Below, piece after piece: positions 1 through 9,159 of a stretch of DNA of 64,000 nucleotides. Numbering within the stretch: the stretch's first letter is position 1; every line of letters begins with the position of its first letter. The notes beneath the pieces were generated by a model. It was not told the DNA's origin and did not search any database. It saw nothing but the letters and a program-made list of their open reading frames with translations. The stretch comes from Alloprevotella sp. (GTDB lineage Bacteria > Bacteroidota > Bacteroidia > Bacteroidales > Muribaculaceae). Made by a program: the position numbers and the translations under genes. The stretch is taken from NCBI GenBank assembly GCA_023663135.1, contig JAMPIE010000001.1, forward strand, positions 1 through 64,000, given 5' to 3'.

Positions 1-368
1 GAGGGCCAGCCCTATGTAGATGAGGAGTGGGGCAAGGAGGCAGATGATTACGGAGTTGAGGATGTCGTAGCCTCCCCAGCGGTTAAACCAGTTGAGGAAG
101 TCAACTGAGTCTTAAAACACTTGATCACACCACCATCTGAAGATGTTGTGTCGAGTAACGATAATTATGCCTCCCCATATGAGCAGCAGGGCAGCTGTGG
201 TGATGGACAATCCTATCCAGCAGTCGAGCATCACTGCCCATGACAATGGGATAAGAAGATATTAGACGATGACATTGATTTCGTTGTAGGTCAGGCCGGT
301 CTTTTTGCCGGCCCATAGGAGGAATTGGGCTGTGTAGGCAAAGGCTGTTTTAATTGATTTATGTTCAT
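1..368 (-). pseudogene. decayed small membrane protein gene, cut by the left edge
   Basis: On the minus strand one frame keeps convincing protein sequence for over 100 codons (KTAFAYTAQFLLWAGKKTG, then YLLIPLSWAVMLDCW, then DFLNWFNRWGGYDILNS) but is broken three times. The only sensible start, ATG at 366-368, is out of frame with the rest and would need one extra base within the first few codons. In-frame TAA stops lie at 262-264 and 112-114. Between and after the stops the sequence still encodes hydrophobic helices, so it was a small membrane protein with two or three membrane segments. The C-terminus lies beyond the window. I do not recognise a named family. The stops could be sequencing errors, but three lesions in 370 bases make true decay more likely. 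Confidence 0.6.
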
Positions 369-379
369 TTCTGCTTTTG

Positions 380-811
380 TTATTTTGAGTTGAGCAACAT
401 GCTTATTCTTTTTGGACAGTGCGAGCCGGAGTATAATTTCCTGAGCACTCGGTCATATATGTCGTTGGGCGAGACATAGTCGAAGAGCGTCATGCAAGAG
501 CCGAGCTTAAGCCAGTCGGGATTGCCCATTACTCGCTGAGGGTCTGTTTCTTCCAGCAGGATGAGCGCTCCTGAAATCTCTCTCAGGCGCGGGCCTAAGA
601 TGGGATGTTCAAGATAGGCGCGTGCTTTGTCGGCACATGTGATTCCGTAAAACCATGTGTTGTGTGAGTGTCCGAAGCCTCTAAGCAGTGGGAAGATTAA
701 CCGCATCCAGTGGCTCATCTTCCGACCGCCATTGATCTCTTGAAGGGCTTTCTCATATAGACCCATGTCTTGCGCGTCGACAAATTTTGACAGATAATAT
801 CTGTCTGTCAT
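380..811 (-). CDS. DUF1810 family protein
   Basis: A 143-residue soluble protein with no signal peptide. It matches the DUF1810 family along its length: a start like FVDAQDMGLYEKALQEI, a central HWMRLIFPLLRGFGHS, then YGITCADKARAYLEHPILG and SCMTLFDYVSP. The biochemical role of the family is not established to my knowledge. The usual family sequence has a W-x-FPQ centre; here it reads LIFPLL, so the glutamine is replaced. The gene stands alone, with the decayed membrane gene downstream and no partner upstream. Its start codon is only about 8 bases from a GTTT tetranucleotide repeat, so repeat length could affect transcription or translation. Confidence 0.8.
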   Translation of the reverse strand: MTDRYYLSKFVDAQDMGLYEKALQEINGGRKMSHWMRLIFPLLRGFGHSHNTWFYGITCADKARAYLEHPILGPRLREISGALILLEETDPQRVMGNPDWLKLGSCMTLFDYVSPNDIYDRVLRKLYSGSHCPKRISMLLNSK

Positions 812-818
812 CTGTGAA

Positions 819-850
819 TTGTTTGTTTGTTTGTTTGTTTGTTTGTTTGT
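819..850. repeat. GTTT tetranucleotide repeat, about 8 units
   Basis: An uninterrupted run of GTTT units (AAAC on the minus strand) covers 819-850. It lies just upstream of the DUF1810 start at 811, in the expected 5' untranslated or promoter region. Pure tetranucleotide tracts of this length are prone to slipped-strand changes. Confidence 0.9.
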
Positions 851-1052
851 AGTTGGTTGAGTTATTGAGCTCTTTAGCCCATGGTCTTAAGAAGGCAAAA
901 GCTAATCAATATAATAAATTGGGAGTGTAAATATATGTCTAAAAGCCGTCCTATCCAAGATTTATTTGAAAGGCGTTGAAAAATGATGACGTGACTTGTG
1001 GCTGCACTCTGGTTTTTTGAGCGAGGGGCAGTGTGGGGTGGAATTTTTTTAG

Positions 1053-1060
1053 TACTTTTG
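1053..1060 (+). promoter_or_regulatory. putative -7 box for asd
   Basis: TACTTTTG fits the Bacteroidetes -7 consensus TAnnTTTG and lies 49 bases upstream of the asd start. No good -33 TTTG is seen 20 bases further upstream, so support is partial. Confidence 0.45.
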
Positions 1061-1108
1061 CGCCACGTTATTAACCCATACGTCTAATCACCTCACTGCA
1101 TACTTACC

Positions 1109-2131
1109 ATGAATGTAGCCATCGTGGGCGCCTCGGGCGCCGTAGGGCAGGAGTTTCTCCGCGTCCTTGACCAGCAAGATTTTCCTGTCACCAGCCTCCG
1201 GCTCTTCGGCTCGAAGAGGAGCGCGGGGCGCAAGTATAGTTTCCGAGGCAAGGAGATCGCGGTGGAGGAGCTCACTCACGAGCCGGGCTTGTTTGAGGGG
1301 GTTGACATTGCGTTCACCTCGGCCGGAGCCGGGACGTCAAAAGAGTTTGCAGAGGACATCACCCGCTATGGCGCCATCATGATTGACAATTCGAGCGCCT
1401 TCCGAATGGATGAAGATGTGCCTCTGGTGGTGCCTGAGGTGAATGGCGACGATGCATTCAACACCCCTCGCAATATCATTGCCAATCCTAATTGCACCAC
1501 AATCCTAATGGTTGTGGCTCTCAAGCCCATCCATGAGATTTCGAGAATCACCAATGTCCATGTGGCATCATACCAGGCAGCCTCAGGTGCCGGCGCTACG
1601 GCCATGGATGAGCTTGCCGCTCAGTATGGCCAGATCTCGCGTGGCGAGAAGCCGGTGGTTGAGAAATTTGCCTATCAGTTGGCCGACAATGTGATACCTC
1701 ATATCGACATCTTCCTTGACAACGACTATACCAAGGAGGAGATGAAAATGTATTATGAGACGAAGAAGATTATGCACGAGCCGGGCCTCGACGTGTCGGC
1801 AACCTGTGTGAGAGTGCCGGTGATGAGGGCCCACAGCGAGGCAGTCTGGATCCACACTCAGAGTCCCGTCTCGCCTGAAGATGCTCGCAAGGCTTTGTCA
1901 AAGGCTCCCGGAGTGGTGGTGGTCGACGAGCCGGCCTCCAAGAAATATCCCATGCCCCTCGATGCAGCCGGGCAGGATCCTGTGTATGTAGGCCGTATCC
2001 GCCGCGACACAGCCGACCCCAATGGCTTGACTCTCTGGCTCACGGGCGACCAGATAAAGAAGGGGGCAGCCCTCAATGCAGTGCAGATTGCGCAATATCT
2101 TATTGCCAACGGAAAGTGGTCGAAGAAGTGA
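1109..2131 (+). CDS. asd: aspartate-semialdehyde dehydrogenase
   Basis: Converts aspartyl phosphate to aspartate semialdehyde with NADPH, the branch point to lysine/diaminopimelate, threonine and methionine. The 340 residues cover the whole family length. The N-terminal NADP-binding loop is VGASGAVGQ (about residues 6-14). The catalytic cysteine is C129 in NPNCTT. The substrate-binding arginine and the general-base histidine lie in [10 protein letters not shown] (about R250 and H252). The start ATG at 1109 places the nucleotide loop at the very N-terminus, as is normal. The next gene starts 25 bases after the stop, so the two may be co-transcribed, though no functional link is obvious. Confidence 0.95.
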   Translation: MNVAIVGASGAVGQEFLRVLDQQDFPVTSLRLFGSKRSAGRKYSFRGKEIAVEELTHEPGLFEGVDIAFTSAGAGTSKEFAEDITRYGAIMIDNSSAFRMDEDVPLVVPEVNGDDAFNTPRNIIANPNCTTILMVVALKPIHEISRITNVHVASYQAASGAGATAMDELAAQYGQISRGEKPVVEKFAYQLADNVIPHIDIFLDNDYTKEEMKMYYETKKIMHEPGLDVSATCVRVPVMRAHSEAVWIHTQSPVSPEDARKALSKAPGVVVVDEPASKKYPMPLDAAGQDPVYVGRIRRDTADPNGLTLWLTGDQIKKGAALNAVQIAQYLIANGKWSKK

Positions 2132-2156
2132 CCTCGCCCTGTAACCGCGTGGCATC

Positions 2157-4343
2157 TTGATTGCAGCATTAGCCATACCGGCCGTCAGACCGTTGCTCAC
2201 CGACCCTGTGACCATATTCCTTATGGTCATGGGGGTCATTTTGCTTGTACCGATGCTATTCAATCGGCTCAAGATACCCCCGGTGATAGGTTATATCGTG
2301 GCTGGAGTGGTGGTGGGACCCTATGGGACCAACCTCCTGGCGCGCGACATGAGTTTTGAGGTGTTTGGCCAGGTGGGGGTGCTATATCTTATGTTCTTGG
2401 CCGGCTTGGAGATCGACCTCTTCAACCTGCGCAGAAATCTGCGGAGCGGACTCACCTTTGGCCTGCTCACCTTTTTGATACCTATGGTGGTCGGTACGGT
2501 CGCGGGTTGGTCGCTTCTTGGGCTCACCTTTCTGTCGTCGTTGCTCCTTGCGTCGATGTTTGCGGCCCACACGCTGATAGGCTATCCCATCGTGGCGCGC
2601 TATGGGCTGACTAAAAATCGCGCCGTGGTCATTGCCGTAGCGGGTACGGTCTTTACTGTGCTCGGGTCGCTGCTTGTCCTTGCGGCGGTGATGGGTGTGT
2701 TTCAGCGTGGCGAGTTTTCGCTTGTCGACATCTTGCGGCTCTTAGGGTCGCTGGCCATCTATCTCATAGCCATAGCTTATATCTACCCGAGGGTAACGCG
2801 ATGGTTTTTCCGTCATTATGCCGACGGCATCCTCCAGTTTGTCTATATCTTGGCCATGACCTTTTTGGCGGCACAGGCAGCTGTGTGGATAGGCCTTGAG
2901 GCTGTCTTCGGCGCGTTTTGTGGCGGCATAGTGCTGGGCCGATTTGTCCCTGCACGATCTACACTTATGGGACGCCTGGAGTTTGTGGGCAATGCGCTTT
3001 TCATCCCTTATTTCCTTATCGGGGTCGGGATGCTCATCAATGTGAAGGTTATAGCCGGCTCGTGGTCAACGGTTTATGCCGCAGCAGTCATGTCGGCTGT
3101 AGCTATTGCGGTGAAGTGGCTTGCGGCCTATGCCACACAGCGCCTGTCGCGGCTACCGTCGCTTGAACGGTCGATGCTTTTTCAGCTCTCCAACGCCCAC
3201 ACGGCCGTGGCGCTGGCAGTTGTGATGATAGGCTATAGCACTGGCCTTTTCGGCGAAGAAATACTCAATGGTACAGTGGTGATGATTCTGGTCACATGCA
3301 CTGTGAGCTCGCTTGGCGTGGGGCGCGCGGCCTCGCGAATGAAACTGCGCCAACTTGAAGAGAAAGCTATGGAGGGGGGGCTTGATCGCGCCCCCGACCA
3401 TTCTACGCTCAACACCCTCATCCCCATCGCCAACCCCCTGACGGCCACCGAGTTGGTGGGTCTCGCCATCATGATGAGAGGCGAGAATACGCGTGGCGAC
3501 ATGTATGCCCTCCATGTGAGGACTGACAATAGCGCTCCATCCAAGGCCATCTCGAGGGCGTCGCTCGATGTAGCTCGTCAAGTTGCTGCATCGGTGGAGG
3601 CTTCGGTGACCCCCATAGAGCGCTACGACATCAACTTCATTACGGGCGTGACCAATGTCATGGAAGAGCGCGACATCTCGCAGGTGATCATCGGCCTACA
3701 TCGTCGCACTCAAGTGATTGACTCCTTTTTTGGGGAGAAACTTACTCAGCTGCTCAAGGCAACAAACCGAATGGTGGTGATTACGCGCCTGTTTGTGCCG
3801 GCGGCCACGCTAATGCGCATCGTAGCCACCGTGCCCGAAAAGGCCCATTTTGAGATAGGTTTTCAGGCGTGGGTAAGAGCCTTGGGACACCTTACGCGCC
3901 AGATTGGCTGCCCCATAGTCTTTTGCTGCTTCGACGAGACCCGCCGCGCCATTGAGACCATCCTCCGAGTATGCTCCATCGACATCGAGCGCACCTATCG
4001 CCTGGTGGGAGCCTACGACGACTTCATCTTGCTGGCCAACAAGATAGCGCCCGACGACCTGCTTGTGTCGGTCAATGCGCGCCGCGGCACTCTCTCATTT
4101 ACGAGCGACATGGACAGCCTCCCCGATTTCCTCAGACATCATTTCGCCGCCAACAACCTGATGGTGATCTATCCCGAGCAGAGCACCGACACCACCCTGG
4201 CCGACATCTCTACCCTGGCCGACACCATGATAGCCGATGTCACCGTGGCTCCGTCGCCGCTGTTGCTCAAAGCCAAGGCCGTGATGCGTTCACTCTTCGA
4301 CCGTCTCACGGGACGTCGCCCCTCCTCGGGCCTCGACCTTTGA
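2157..4343 (+). CDS. CPA2-type cation:proton antiporter with cytosolic Usp-like tail
   Basis: A 728-residue inner-membrane protein. Residues 1 to about 390 form a dense array of hydrophobic helices with the CPA2/KefB-like opening motif RLKIPPVIGYIVAGVVVGPY. From about 400 to 728 the protein is soluble, first resembling a universal-stress-like domain (about 410-550), which suggests ligand-controlled ion exchange. The reading frame begins with TTG at 2157; the first ATG would remove most of the first helix, so I prefer the TTG start, although no upstream AUG confirms it. The transported ion (Na+ or K+) cannot be read from sequence. It follows asd by 25 bases. Confidence 0.85.
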   Translation: MIAALAIPAVRPLLTDPVTIFLMVMGVILLVPMLFNRLKIPPVIGYIVAGVVVGPYGTNLLARDMSFEVFGQVGVLYLMFLAGLEIDLFNLRRNLRSGLTFGLLTFLIPMVVGTVAGWSLLGLTFLSSLLLASMFAAHTLIGYPIVARYGLTKNRAVVIAVAGTVFTVLGSLLVLAAVMGVFQRGEFSLVDILRLLGSLAIYLIAIAYIYPRVTRWFFRHYADGILQFVYILAMTFLAAQAAVWIGLEAVFGAFCGGIVLGRFVPARSTLMGRLEFVGNALFIPYFLIGVGMLINVKVIAGSWSTVYAAAVMSAVAIAVKWLAAYATQRLSRLPSLERSMLFQLSNAHTAVALAVVMIGYSTGLFGEEILNGTVVMILVTCTVSSLGVGRAASRMKLRQLEEKAMEGGLDRAPDHSTLNTLIPIANPLTATELVGLAIMMRGENTRGDMYALHVRTDNSAPSKAISRASLDVARQVAASVEASVTPIERYDINFITGVTNVMEERDISQVIIGLHRRTQVIDSFFGEKLTQLLKATNRMVVITRLFVPAATLMRIVATVPEKAHFEIGFQAWVRALGHLTRQIGCPIVFCCFDETRRAIETILRVCSIDIERTYRLVGAYDDFILLANKIAPDDLLVSVNARRGTLSFTSDMDSLPDFLRHHFAANNLMVIYPEQSTDTTLADISTLADTMIADVTVAPSPLLLKAKAVMRSLFDRLTGRRPSSGLDL

Positions 4344-4435
4344 CTGATTGGTAAAAAGGTAGAAAAATGAGTGCTATTTTGGCAATAAAGGGAATATATT
4401 GAAGTCTCTAAGGGGGGTGATTGCTGTAAATTCTC

Positions 4436-4443
4436 TAATTTTG
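4436..4443 (+). promoter_or_regulatory. putative -7 box for the RND pump operon
   Basis: TAATTTTG fits TAnnTTTG, about 97 bases upstream of the adaptor start. A matching -33 box is not clear. Transcription would begin near 4450, just before a hairpin-forming sequence. Confidence 0.5.
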
Positions 4444-4456
4444 CACTCGGAAAAGA

Positions 4457-4483
4457 ATGCCTTATCCTCACGAGGCAAGGCAT
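4457..4483 (+). promoter_or_regulatory. 5' leader hairpin or operator of the RND operon
   Basis: ATGCCTT at 4457-4463 pairs perfectly with AAGGCAT at 4477-4483, and the interior CCTC/GAGG pairs again. It sits right after the predicted transcription start. It could stabilise the 5' end of the mRNA or serve as a repressor operator; sequence alone does not decide. Confidence 0.45.
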
Positions 4484-4539
4484 AGCCATGTGAAATTCAA
4501 GATAATAAATAAGGTTAAAACCAGATATTAGACACTCCA

Positions 4540-5739
4540 ATGATCCACAGCAATCTTCTCAAGACGGCCGGCACCTATGCCGCCGCATCGCTGATGATTT
4601 TGGCTGCCTCCTGCTCTAAGGGCAATCAGGGGCAGATGCAGCAGCAAGCCCCATCCTTAGAGGTTATCACCGTCACCCCCGGGGCCTCTGAGTCAGAGTC
4701 GACCTTCCCGGCTCAGATCAAGGGTAAGACCGACATTGCCATCCGTCCGCAAGTCTCGGGCTTCATCACCAAGGTCCATGTCGATGAAGGTCAGCACGTC
4801 CGCAAAGGCCAAGTGCTCTTCACCCTCGACCAGGTAACCTTCCAGGCCGCCGTTGATCAGGCTCGCGCCGCCGTCAATGCCTCCGCCACCGCCGTGGCCA
4901 CTGCTCAGCGCACCGTCGACACCAAGAAGCAGCTGCTCGACAAAAACATCATATCAGACTTTGAGTATCAGACTGCTGTCGACCAATTGGCACAGGCCAA
5001 GGCCTCGCTCGCACAAGCCAACTCAGGCCTCGTCAGCGCCAAGAAAAACCTGGCTTATACCATTGTGACCTCCCCCAGCGATGGTGTTGTGGGCACCATC
5101 CCTCAGCGAGAGGGCTCACTCGCTTCCCCCTCCTCGGCCCAGCCGCTGACCACCGTGAGCGACAACTCTCAGGTCTATGCCTACTTCTCCCTTACCGAGC
5201 GCGACCTCCTCAACCTGGCTCAGGGCGGCGAGCAGACCGTCAACGGGGCCATCAAATCGATGCCGGAGGTGAGCCTCCGTCTGGCCGACGGCTCGATGTA
5301 TCCCCTCCAAGGCAAGGTGGCCACTGTTTCGGGCGTCATCGACACCTCCACCGGAGCCGCCACCGTCAGAGCTCTCTTTGACAACACCAACGGCCTCCTC
5401 CGCTCCGGTTCTACCGGCACCATCGTCTTCCCCGAAAACAAGACTGACGTCATAGTCATCCCCCAGAAAGCCACCTATGAGCTCCAAGACCGACGCTTTG
5501 TCTATGTGGTCAACGACTCCAATAAGCTCGTTGCCACACCCGTCGAAGTGACCGCTGTCAGCGACGGCCAGACCTTCGTGGTCAATGAAGGCCTCCAGCC
5601 CGGCCAGCGCATCGTCGTTGAGGGTGTCGGCACACAGTCTGTCCGCCCCGGGATGGCGATCACCCCCGTGACAAAGGAGCAAGCCGCTCAGGCTCAGCCC
5701 GACGCCACTCAGCCCCAGGCCGCCGAGTCTCAGAAATAA
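4540..5739 (+). CDS. RND efflux pump periplasmic adaptor (AcrA/MexA-like lipoprotein)
   Basis: A 399-residue membrane-fusion protein linking the inner-membrane pump to the outer-membrane channel. A lipoprotein signal ends in LAASC, so C25 would be lipidated. The barrel-sandwich (lipoyl-like) half motif is at about residues 66-98 (VSGFITKVHVDEGQHVRKG). An alanine/glutamine-rich alpha-hairpin follows at about 100-165, then the second lipoyl half (SPSDGVVGTI) and beta-barrel and membrane-proximal domains. The tail is rich in Q, A and P. It is first in a three-gene operon, 32 bases before the permease. The start ATG at 4540 gives a standard lipoprotein signal. Confidence 0.93.
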   Translation: MIHSNLLKTAGTYAAASLMILAASCSKGNQGQMQQQAPSLEVITVTPGASESESTFPAQIKGKTDIAIRPQVSGFITKVHVDEGQHVRKGQVLFTLDQVTFQAAVDQARAAVNASATAVATAQRTVDTKKQLLDKNIISDFEYQTAVDQLAQAKASLAQANSGLVSAKKNLAYTIVTSPSDGVVGTIPQREGSLASPSSAQPLTTVSDNSQVYAYFSLTERDLLNLAQGGEQTVNGAIKSMPEVSLRLADGSMYPLQGKVATVSGVIDTSTGAATVRALFDNTNGLLRSGSTGTIVFPENKTDVIVIPQKATYELQDRRFVYVVNDSNKLVATPVEVTAVSDGQTFVVNEGLQPGQRIVVEGVGTQSVRPGMAITPVTKEQAAQAQPDATQPQAAESQK

Positions 5740-5771
5740 TTATCGCTCTCTCCCATTTCATCACGTAGATA

Positions 5772-8700
5772 ATGAAACTTGACACTTTTATTAACCGCCC
5801 GGTACTCTCGACGGTTATCTCAATATTCATTGTCCTGCTGGGTCTTATCGGCCTTACCTCACTGCCGGTAACCCAGTTCCCGGACATTGCACCCCCCACC
5901 ATCTCGGTGACAACCACCTATCAGGGTGCCAACGCCCAGGCCGTGCTCAACTCCGTGATTGCCCCTCTCGAGGAGTCGATCAACGGCGCCGAGGGCATGA
6001 CCTACATGGAGTCAACGGCCACTAACACCGGCTCGGCCACCATCAACGTATACTTCGAACAGGGATTTGACCCCGACATGGCCGCCGTCGACGTCCAGAA
6101 CCGCGTGGCCAAGGCCCAGAGCCTCCTCCCGGCCGAGGTGACCCGCGTGGGCGTCTTGACACAGAAGCGCCAGACCTCGATGCTCGTCGGCGTTACCCTC
6201 TACGACAACGACGGCATCTATCCCGAGACCTTCGTTGAAAACTACATGAAGATCAACATTGTGCCCCCCATGCAGCGTATCTCGGGCGTGGGCGACGTGA
6301 TGGTGATGGGCGCCGACTACTCGATGCGCATTTGGCTGAAGCCCGACGTCATGGCCCAGTATCAGCTCATGCCCACCGACATATCCGCGGCCCTGGCCGA
6401 GCAAAACATCGAGGCCGCTCCGGGCGCTTTTGGCGAGCAGGGCAATCAGACCTTCCAATACACCATGAAATATAAGGGTCGCCTGGTGCAGCCCGAGGAG
6501 TTTGAAGACATAGTGGTGCGCGCCACCCCTGAAGGCGAGGTGCTCCGGCTCAAGGATGTGGCCGATATAGAGCTTGGCCGCGTCACCTATGGCTTCCATG
6601 GTAAATTCAACGGCAAGACCGGCGTGACGGCAATCGTGTTCCAGACCGCCGGCTCAAACGCCACCCAGATCATCAAGGATGTACTCTCGTTTGTCGACGA
6701 TGTGAAGAAAGACCTCCCCTCAGGCCTCTCTATCGCCATCCCGATGAACAACAACGACTTCCTCTATGCCTCAATCAACCATGTGCTCCAGACTCTCCTC
6801 GAGGCCTTCATCCTGGTGTTCCTGGTGACTTATATCTTCCTCCAAGACTTCCGCTCCACCCTCATCCCGGCCATCGCCATCCCGGTGGCATTGATAGGTA
6901 CATTCTTCGGCATGAGCCTCATCGGCTTCTCGGTCAACCTCATCACTCTCTCGGCCCTTGTGCTGGCGATAGCGATTGTGGTCGACGATGCCATCGTGGT
7001 GGTAGAGGCGGTTCACGCCAAGCTCGACGTGGGCTACAAGAGCTCGCGCAAAGCCTCCATCGATGCCATGAACGAGATAGGCGGCGCCATCATCTCCATC
7101 ACCCTCGTGATGATGCTCGTGTTTATCCCCGTGTCGTTTATGCCAGGCACTTCGGGCGTGTTCTACAAGCAGTTTGGTTTGACCATGGCCATGGCAATCG
7201 GCTTCTCGGCCATCAATGCCTTGACTCTCTCGCCCGCCCTTTGCGCCGTGTTCCTCAAGCCCCACACCGTCGACGGCCACGAGCCCTCGATGAAGGAGCG
7301 TATGGCCGACGCCTACAGCGCTGCCGCCGACACCATGAAGAAGCGCTATACCGGTATCCTCAACTTCCACCCCATCATCACTCTGATTTTCCTCGTGGCC
7401 ACCATCACCATGATGGTCTTCGGCTGGTTTAGCTTCTCCAATGTCCTCTATGGGTGCATCGCAGTGGCTTGCGGCATTGTCACCCTCATGGGTCTCTTTG
7501 GCAAGCGCTTCCATGCTGCCTTTGAGAATGGCTACGGCAAGCTCCTCAACGGCTACCGCAAGGGAGTTGACCTGCTCACTCGCCACAAGATTACCGCCTT
7601 TATCTTCGTGGCCGTGGCTTCGGCAGTCCTTGTGTGGCTCATGAACACCACCCCGTCGACCCTCGTGCCCAACGAAGACACCGGCACCATCTTCTGTATG
7701 GTGGATATGCCGCCGGGTACCTCTCAGGAGCGCACCGGGCAGGTGCTCGACCAGGTCGACCAGCTCATTGGCTCTGTCCCCGGCGTCGAGAGCCGCACCA
7801 TGATTGACGGCTACTCTTTCTTGGCCGGACAAGGCCCTACATATGGCACCTTCATTATTAAGCTCAAAGACTGGAGCGAGCGCGATGCCTCTCAGAGCTC
7901 CGATGCCATTATAGGTCAGCTCTATGGCCTCACAGGCCAGATGGTCAAGGATGGCCGCGTGATGATCTTCGCCCCACCCATGATTTCCGGTTATTCCGTC
8001 ACCAACGGCTTTGAGCTGAAGATGCAAGACAAGACAGGCGGCGATGTCAACGACTTCTTTGCCGTAGTGCAGGCCTTCCTCGGCGCTCTCAACCAGCAAC
8101 CGGAAATTCAGATGGCCTACACCACCTTCAACCCCACCTTCCCCCAGTATTTGGTGGATATCGACGCTGCCAAGGCTAAGCAGGCCGGACTCAGTCCACA
8201 GACCATCCTCTCAACACTCCAGGGTTACTATGGTGGTATGTATGTCTCCAACTTCAACCGCTTCGGCAAGCTCTATCGAGTGATGATGCAAGCCTCGCCC
8301 GATGCCCGCGTAAGCCCCGAGACGCTCAATAGCATCAAGGTGCGCAACGGAGCCGAGATGGCTTCCATCGCCAACTTCGTCACACTCAAGCGTGTCTACG
8401 GCCCCGACCTCCTCAACCGATTCAATATGTTTACGAGCATTTCCGTCTCGGGACAGCCCGCCGCAGGTTACTCTTCGGGCGACGCTCTCGCCGCCATCGA
8501 GCGTGTGGCTGCACAGACCCTCCCCTCCGGCTTTGGCTATGAGTATTCGGGCATGACTCGTGAGGAGGCCTCCACCGGTGCCGGATCCACCACCGCTGTC
8601 ATTTTCGGGCTTTGTCTCCTGTTCGTCTACCTGCTCCTCTCGGCTCAGTATGAGAGCTACTCGCTCCCCTTCGCTGTGATCCTCTCCATCCCGTTTGGCC

Positions 8701-9149
8701 TCATGGGCACTTTTATCTTTGCCCGATTAGGCGACATTGCCAACTCCATCTACCTCCAGATTGCGCTCATCATGCTCATAGGCCTCTTGGCCAAAAACGC
8801 CATTCTTATCGTGGAGTTTGCCCTTGAGCGCCGACGCACCGGCATGTCCATCTTCAATGCGGCGGTCAACGGCGCTGTGGCTCGTCTCCGCCCTATCCTT
8901 ATGACCTCTTTGGCTCTCATCATTGGCCTTCTACCCATGATGTTTGCCCATGGTGTAGGGGCCAATGGCAATCGCGCCCTTGGCGCCGGCTCGGTGGGCG
9001 GCATGCTTATCGGCATGGTGTTCCAGATCTTCATCGTCCCCGCGCTCTTCGTAGTCTTCCAGTTCCTCCAGGAGAAGATTTCACCCATCCAGTGGAAAGA
9101 TACTGACAATGAGGGCATCGAGAGCGAGATTGAGCAATACTCACGTTAA
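5772..9149 (+). CDS. RND multidrug efflux permease (AcrB/HAE1-like)
   Basis: A proton-driven inner-membrane exporter of 1125 residues. It opens with the typical MKLDTFINRPVLSTVIS and carries the proton-relay motif IVVDDAIVVVE in the fourth helix. The two porter halves and funnel segments are all present. It is about 75 residues longer than AcrB. Much of the excess is an extra hydrophobic stretch at about residues 528-575 (FHPIITLIFLVATITMMVFG, then VLYGCIAVACGIVTLMGLFG) between the sixth and seventh conserved helices, which looks like two added membrane segments. It lies between adaptor and outer membrane factor. Substrates are unknown. Confidence 0.95.
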   Translation: MKLDTFINRPVLSTVISIFIVLLGLIGLTSLPVTQFPDIAPPTISVTTTYQGANAQAVLNSVIAPLEESINGAEGMTYMESTATNTGSATINVYFEQGFDPDMAAVDVQNRVAKAQSLLPAEVTRVGVLTQKRQTSMLVGVTLYDNDGIYPETFVENYMKINIVPPMQRISGVGDVMVMGADYSMRIWLKPDVMAQYQLMPTDISAALAEQNIEAAPGAFGEQGNQTFQYTMKYKGRLVQPEEFEDIVVRATPEGEVLRLKDVADIELGRVTYGFHGKFNGKTGVTAIVFQTAGSNATQIIKDVLSFVDDVKKDLPSGLSIAIPMNNNDFLYASINHVLQTLLEAFILVFLVTYIFLQDFRSTLIPAIAIPVALIGTFFGMSLIGFSVNLITLSALVLAIAIVVDDAIVVVEAVHAKLDVGYKSSRKASIDAMNEIGGAIISITLVMMLVFIPVSFMPGTSGVFYKQFGLTMAMAIGFSAINALTLSPALCAVFLKPHTVDGHEPSMKERMADAYSAAADTMKKRYTGILNFHPIITLIFLVATITMMVFGWFSFSNVLYGCIAVACGIVTLMGLFGKRFHAAFENGYGKLLNGYRKGVDLLTRHKITAFIFVAVASAVLVWLMNTTPSTLVPNEDTGTIFCMVDMPPGTSQERTGQVLDQVDQLIGSVPGVESRTMIDGYSFLAGQGPTYGTFIIKLKDWSERDASQSSDAIIGQLYGLTGQMVKDGRVMIFAPPMISGYSVTNGFELKMQDKTGGDVNDFFAVVQAFLGALNQQPEIQMAYTTFNPTFPQYLVDIDAAKAKQAGLSPQTILSTLQGYYGGMYVSNFNRFGKLYRVMMQASPDARVSPETLNSIKVRNGAEMASIANFVTLKRVYGPDLLNRFNMFTSISVSGQPAAGYSSGDALAAIERVAAQTLPSGFGYEYSGMTREEASTGAGSTTAVIFGLCLLFVYLLLSAQYESYSLPFAVILSIPFGLMGTFIFARLGDIANSIYLQIALIMLIGLLAKNAILIVEFALERRRTGMSIFNAAVNGAVARLRPILMTSLALIIGLLPMMFAHGVGANGNRALGAGSVGGMLIGMVFQIFIVPALFVVFQFLQEKISPIQWKDTDNEGIESEIEQYSR

Positions 9150-9159
9150 CACTACTTTG

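Noticed and set aside
819..850. GTTT run as part of a CRISPR repeat
   Set aside because: It is a simple tetranucleotide tract without spacers.
6771..8099. Minus-strand open frame inside the RND permease
   Set aside because: His/Glu/Gly-rich shadow of a well-supported permease gene.
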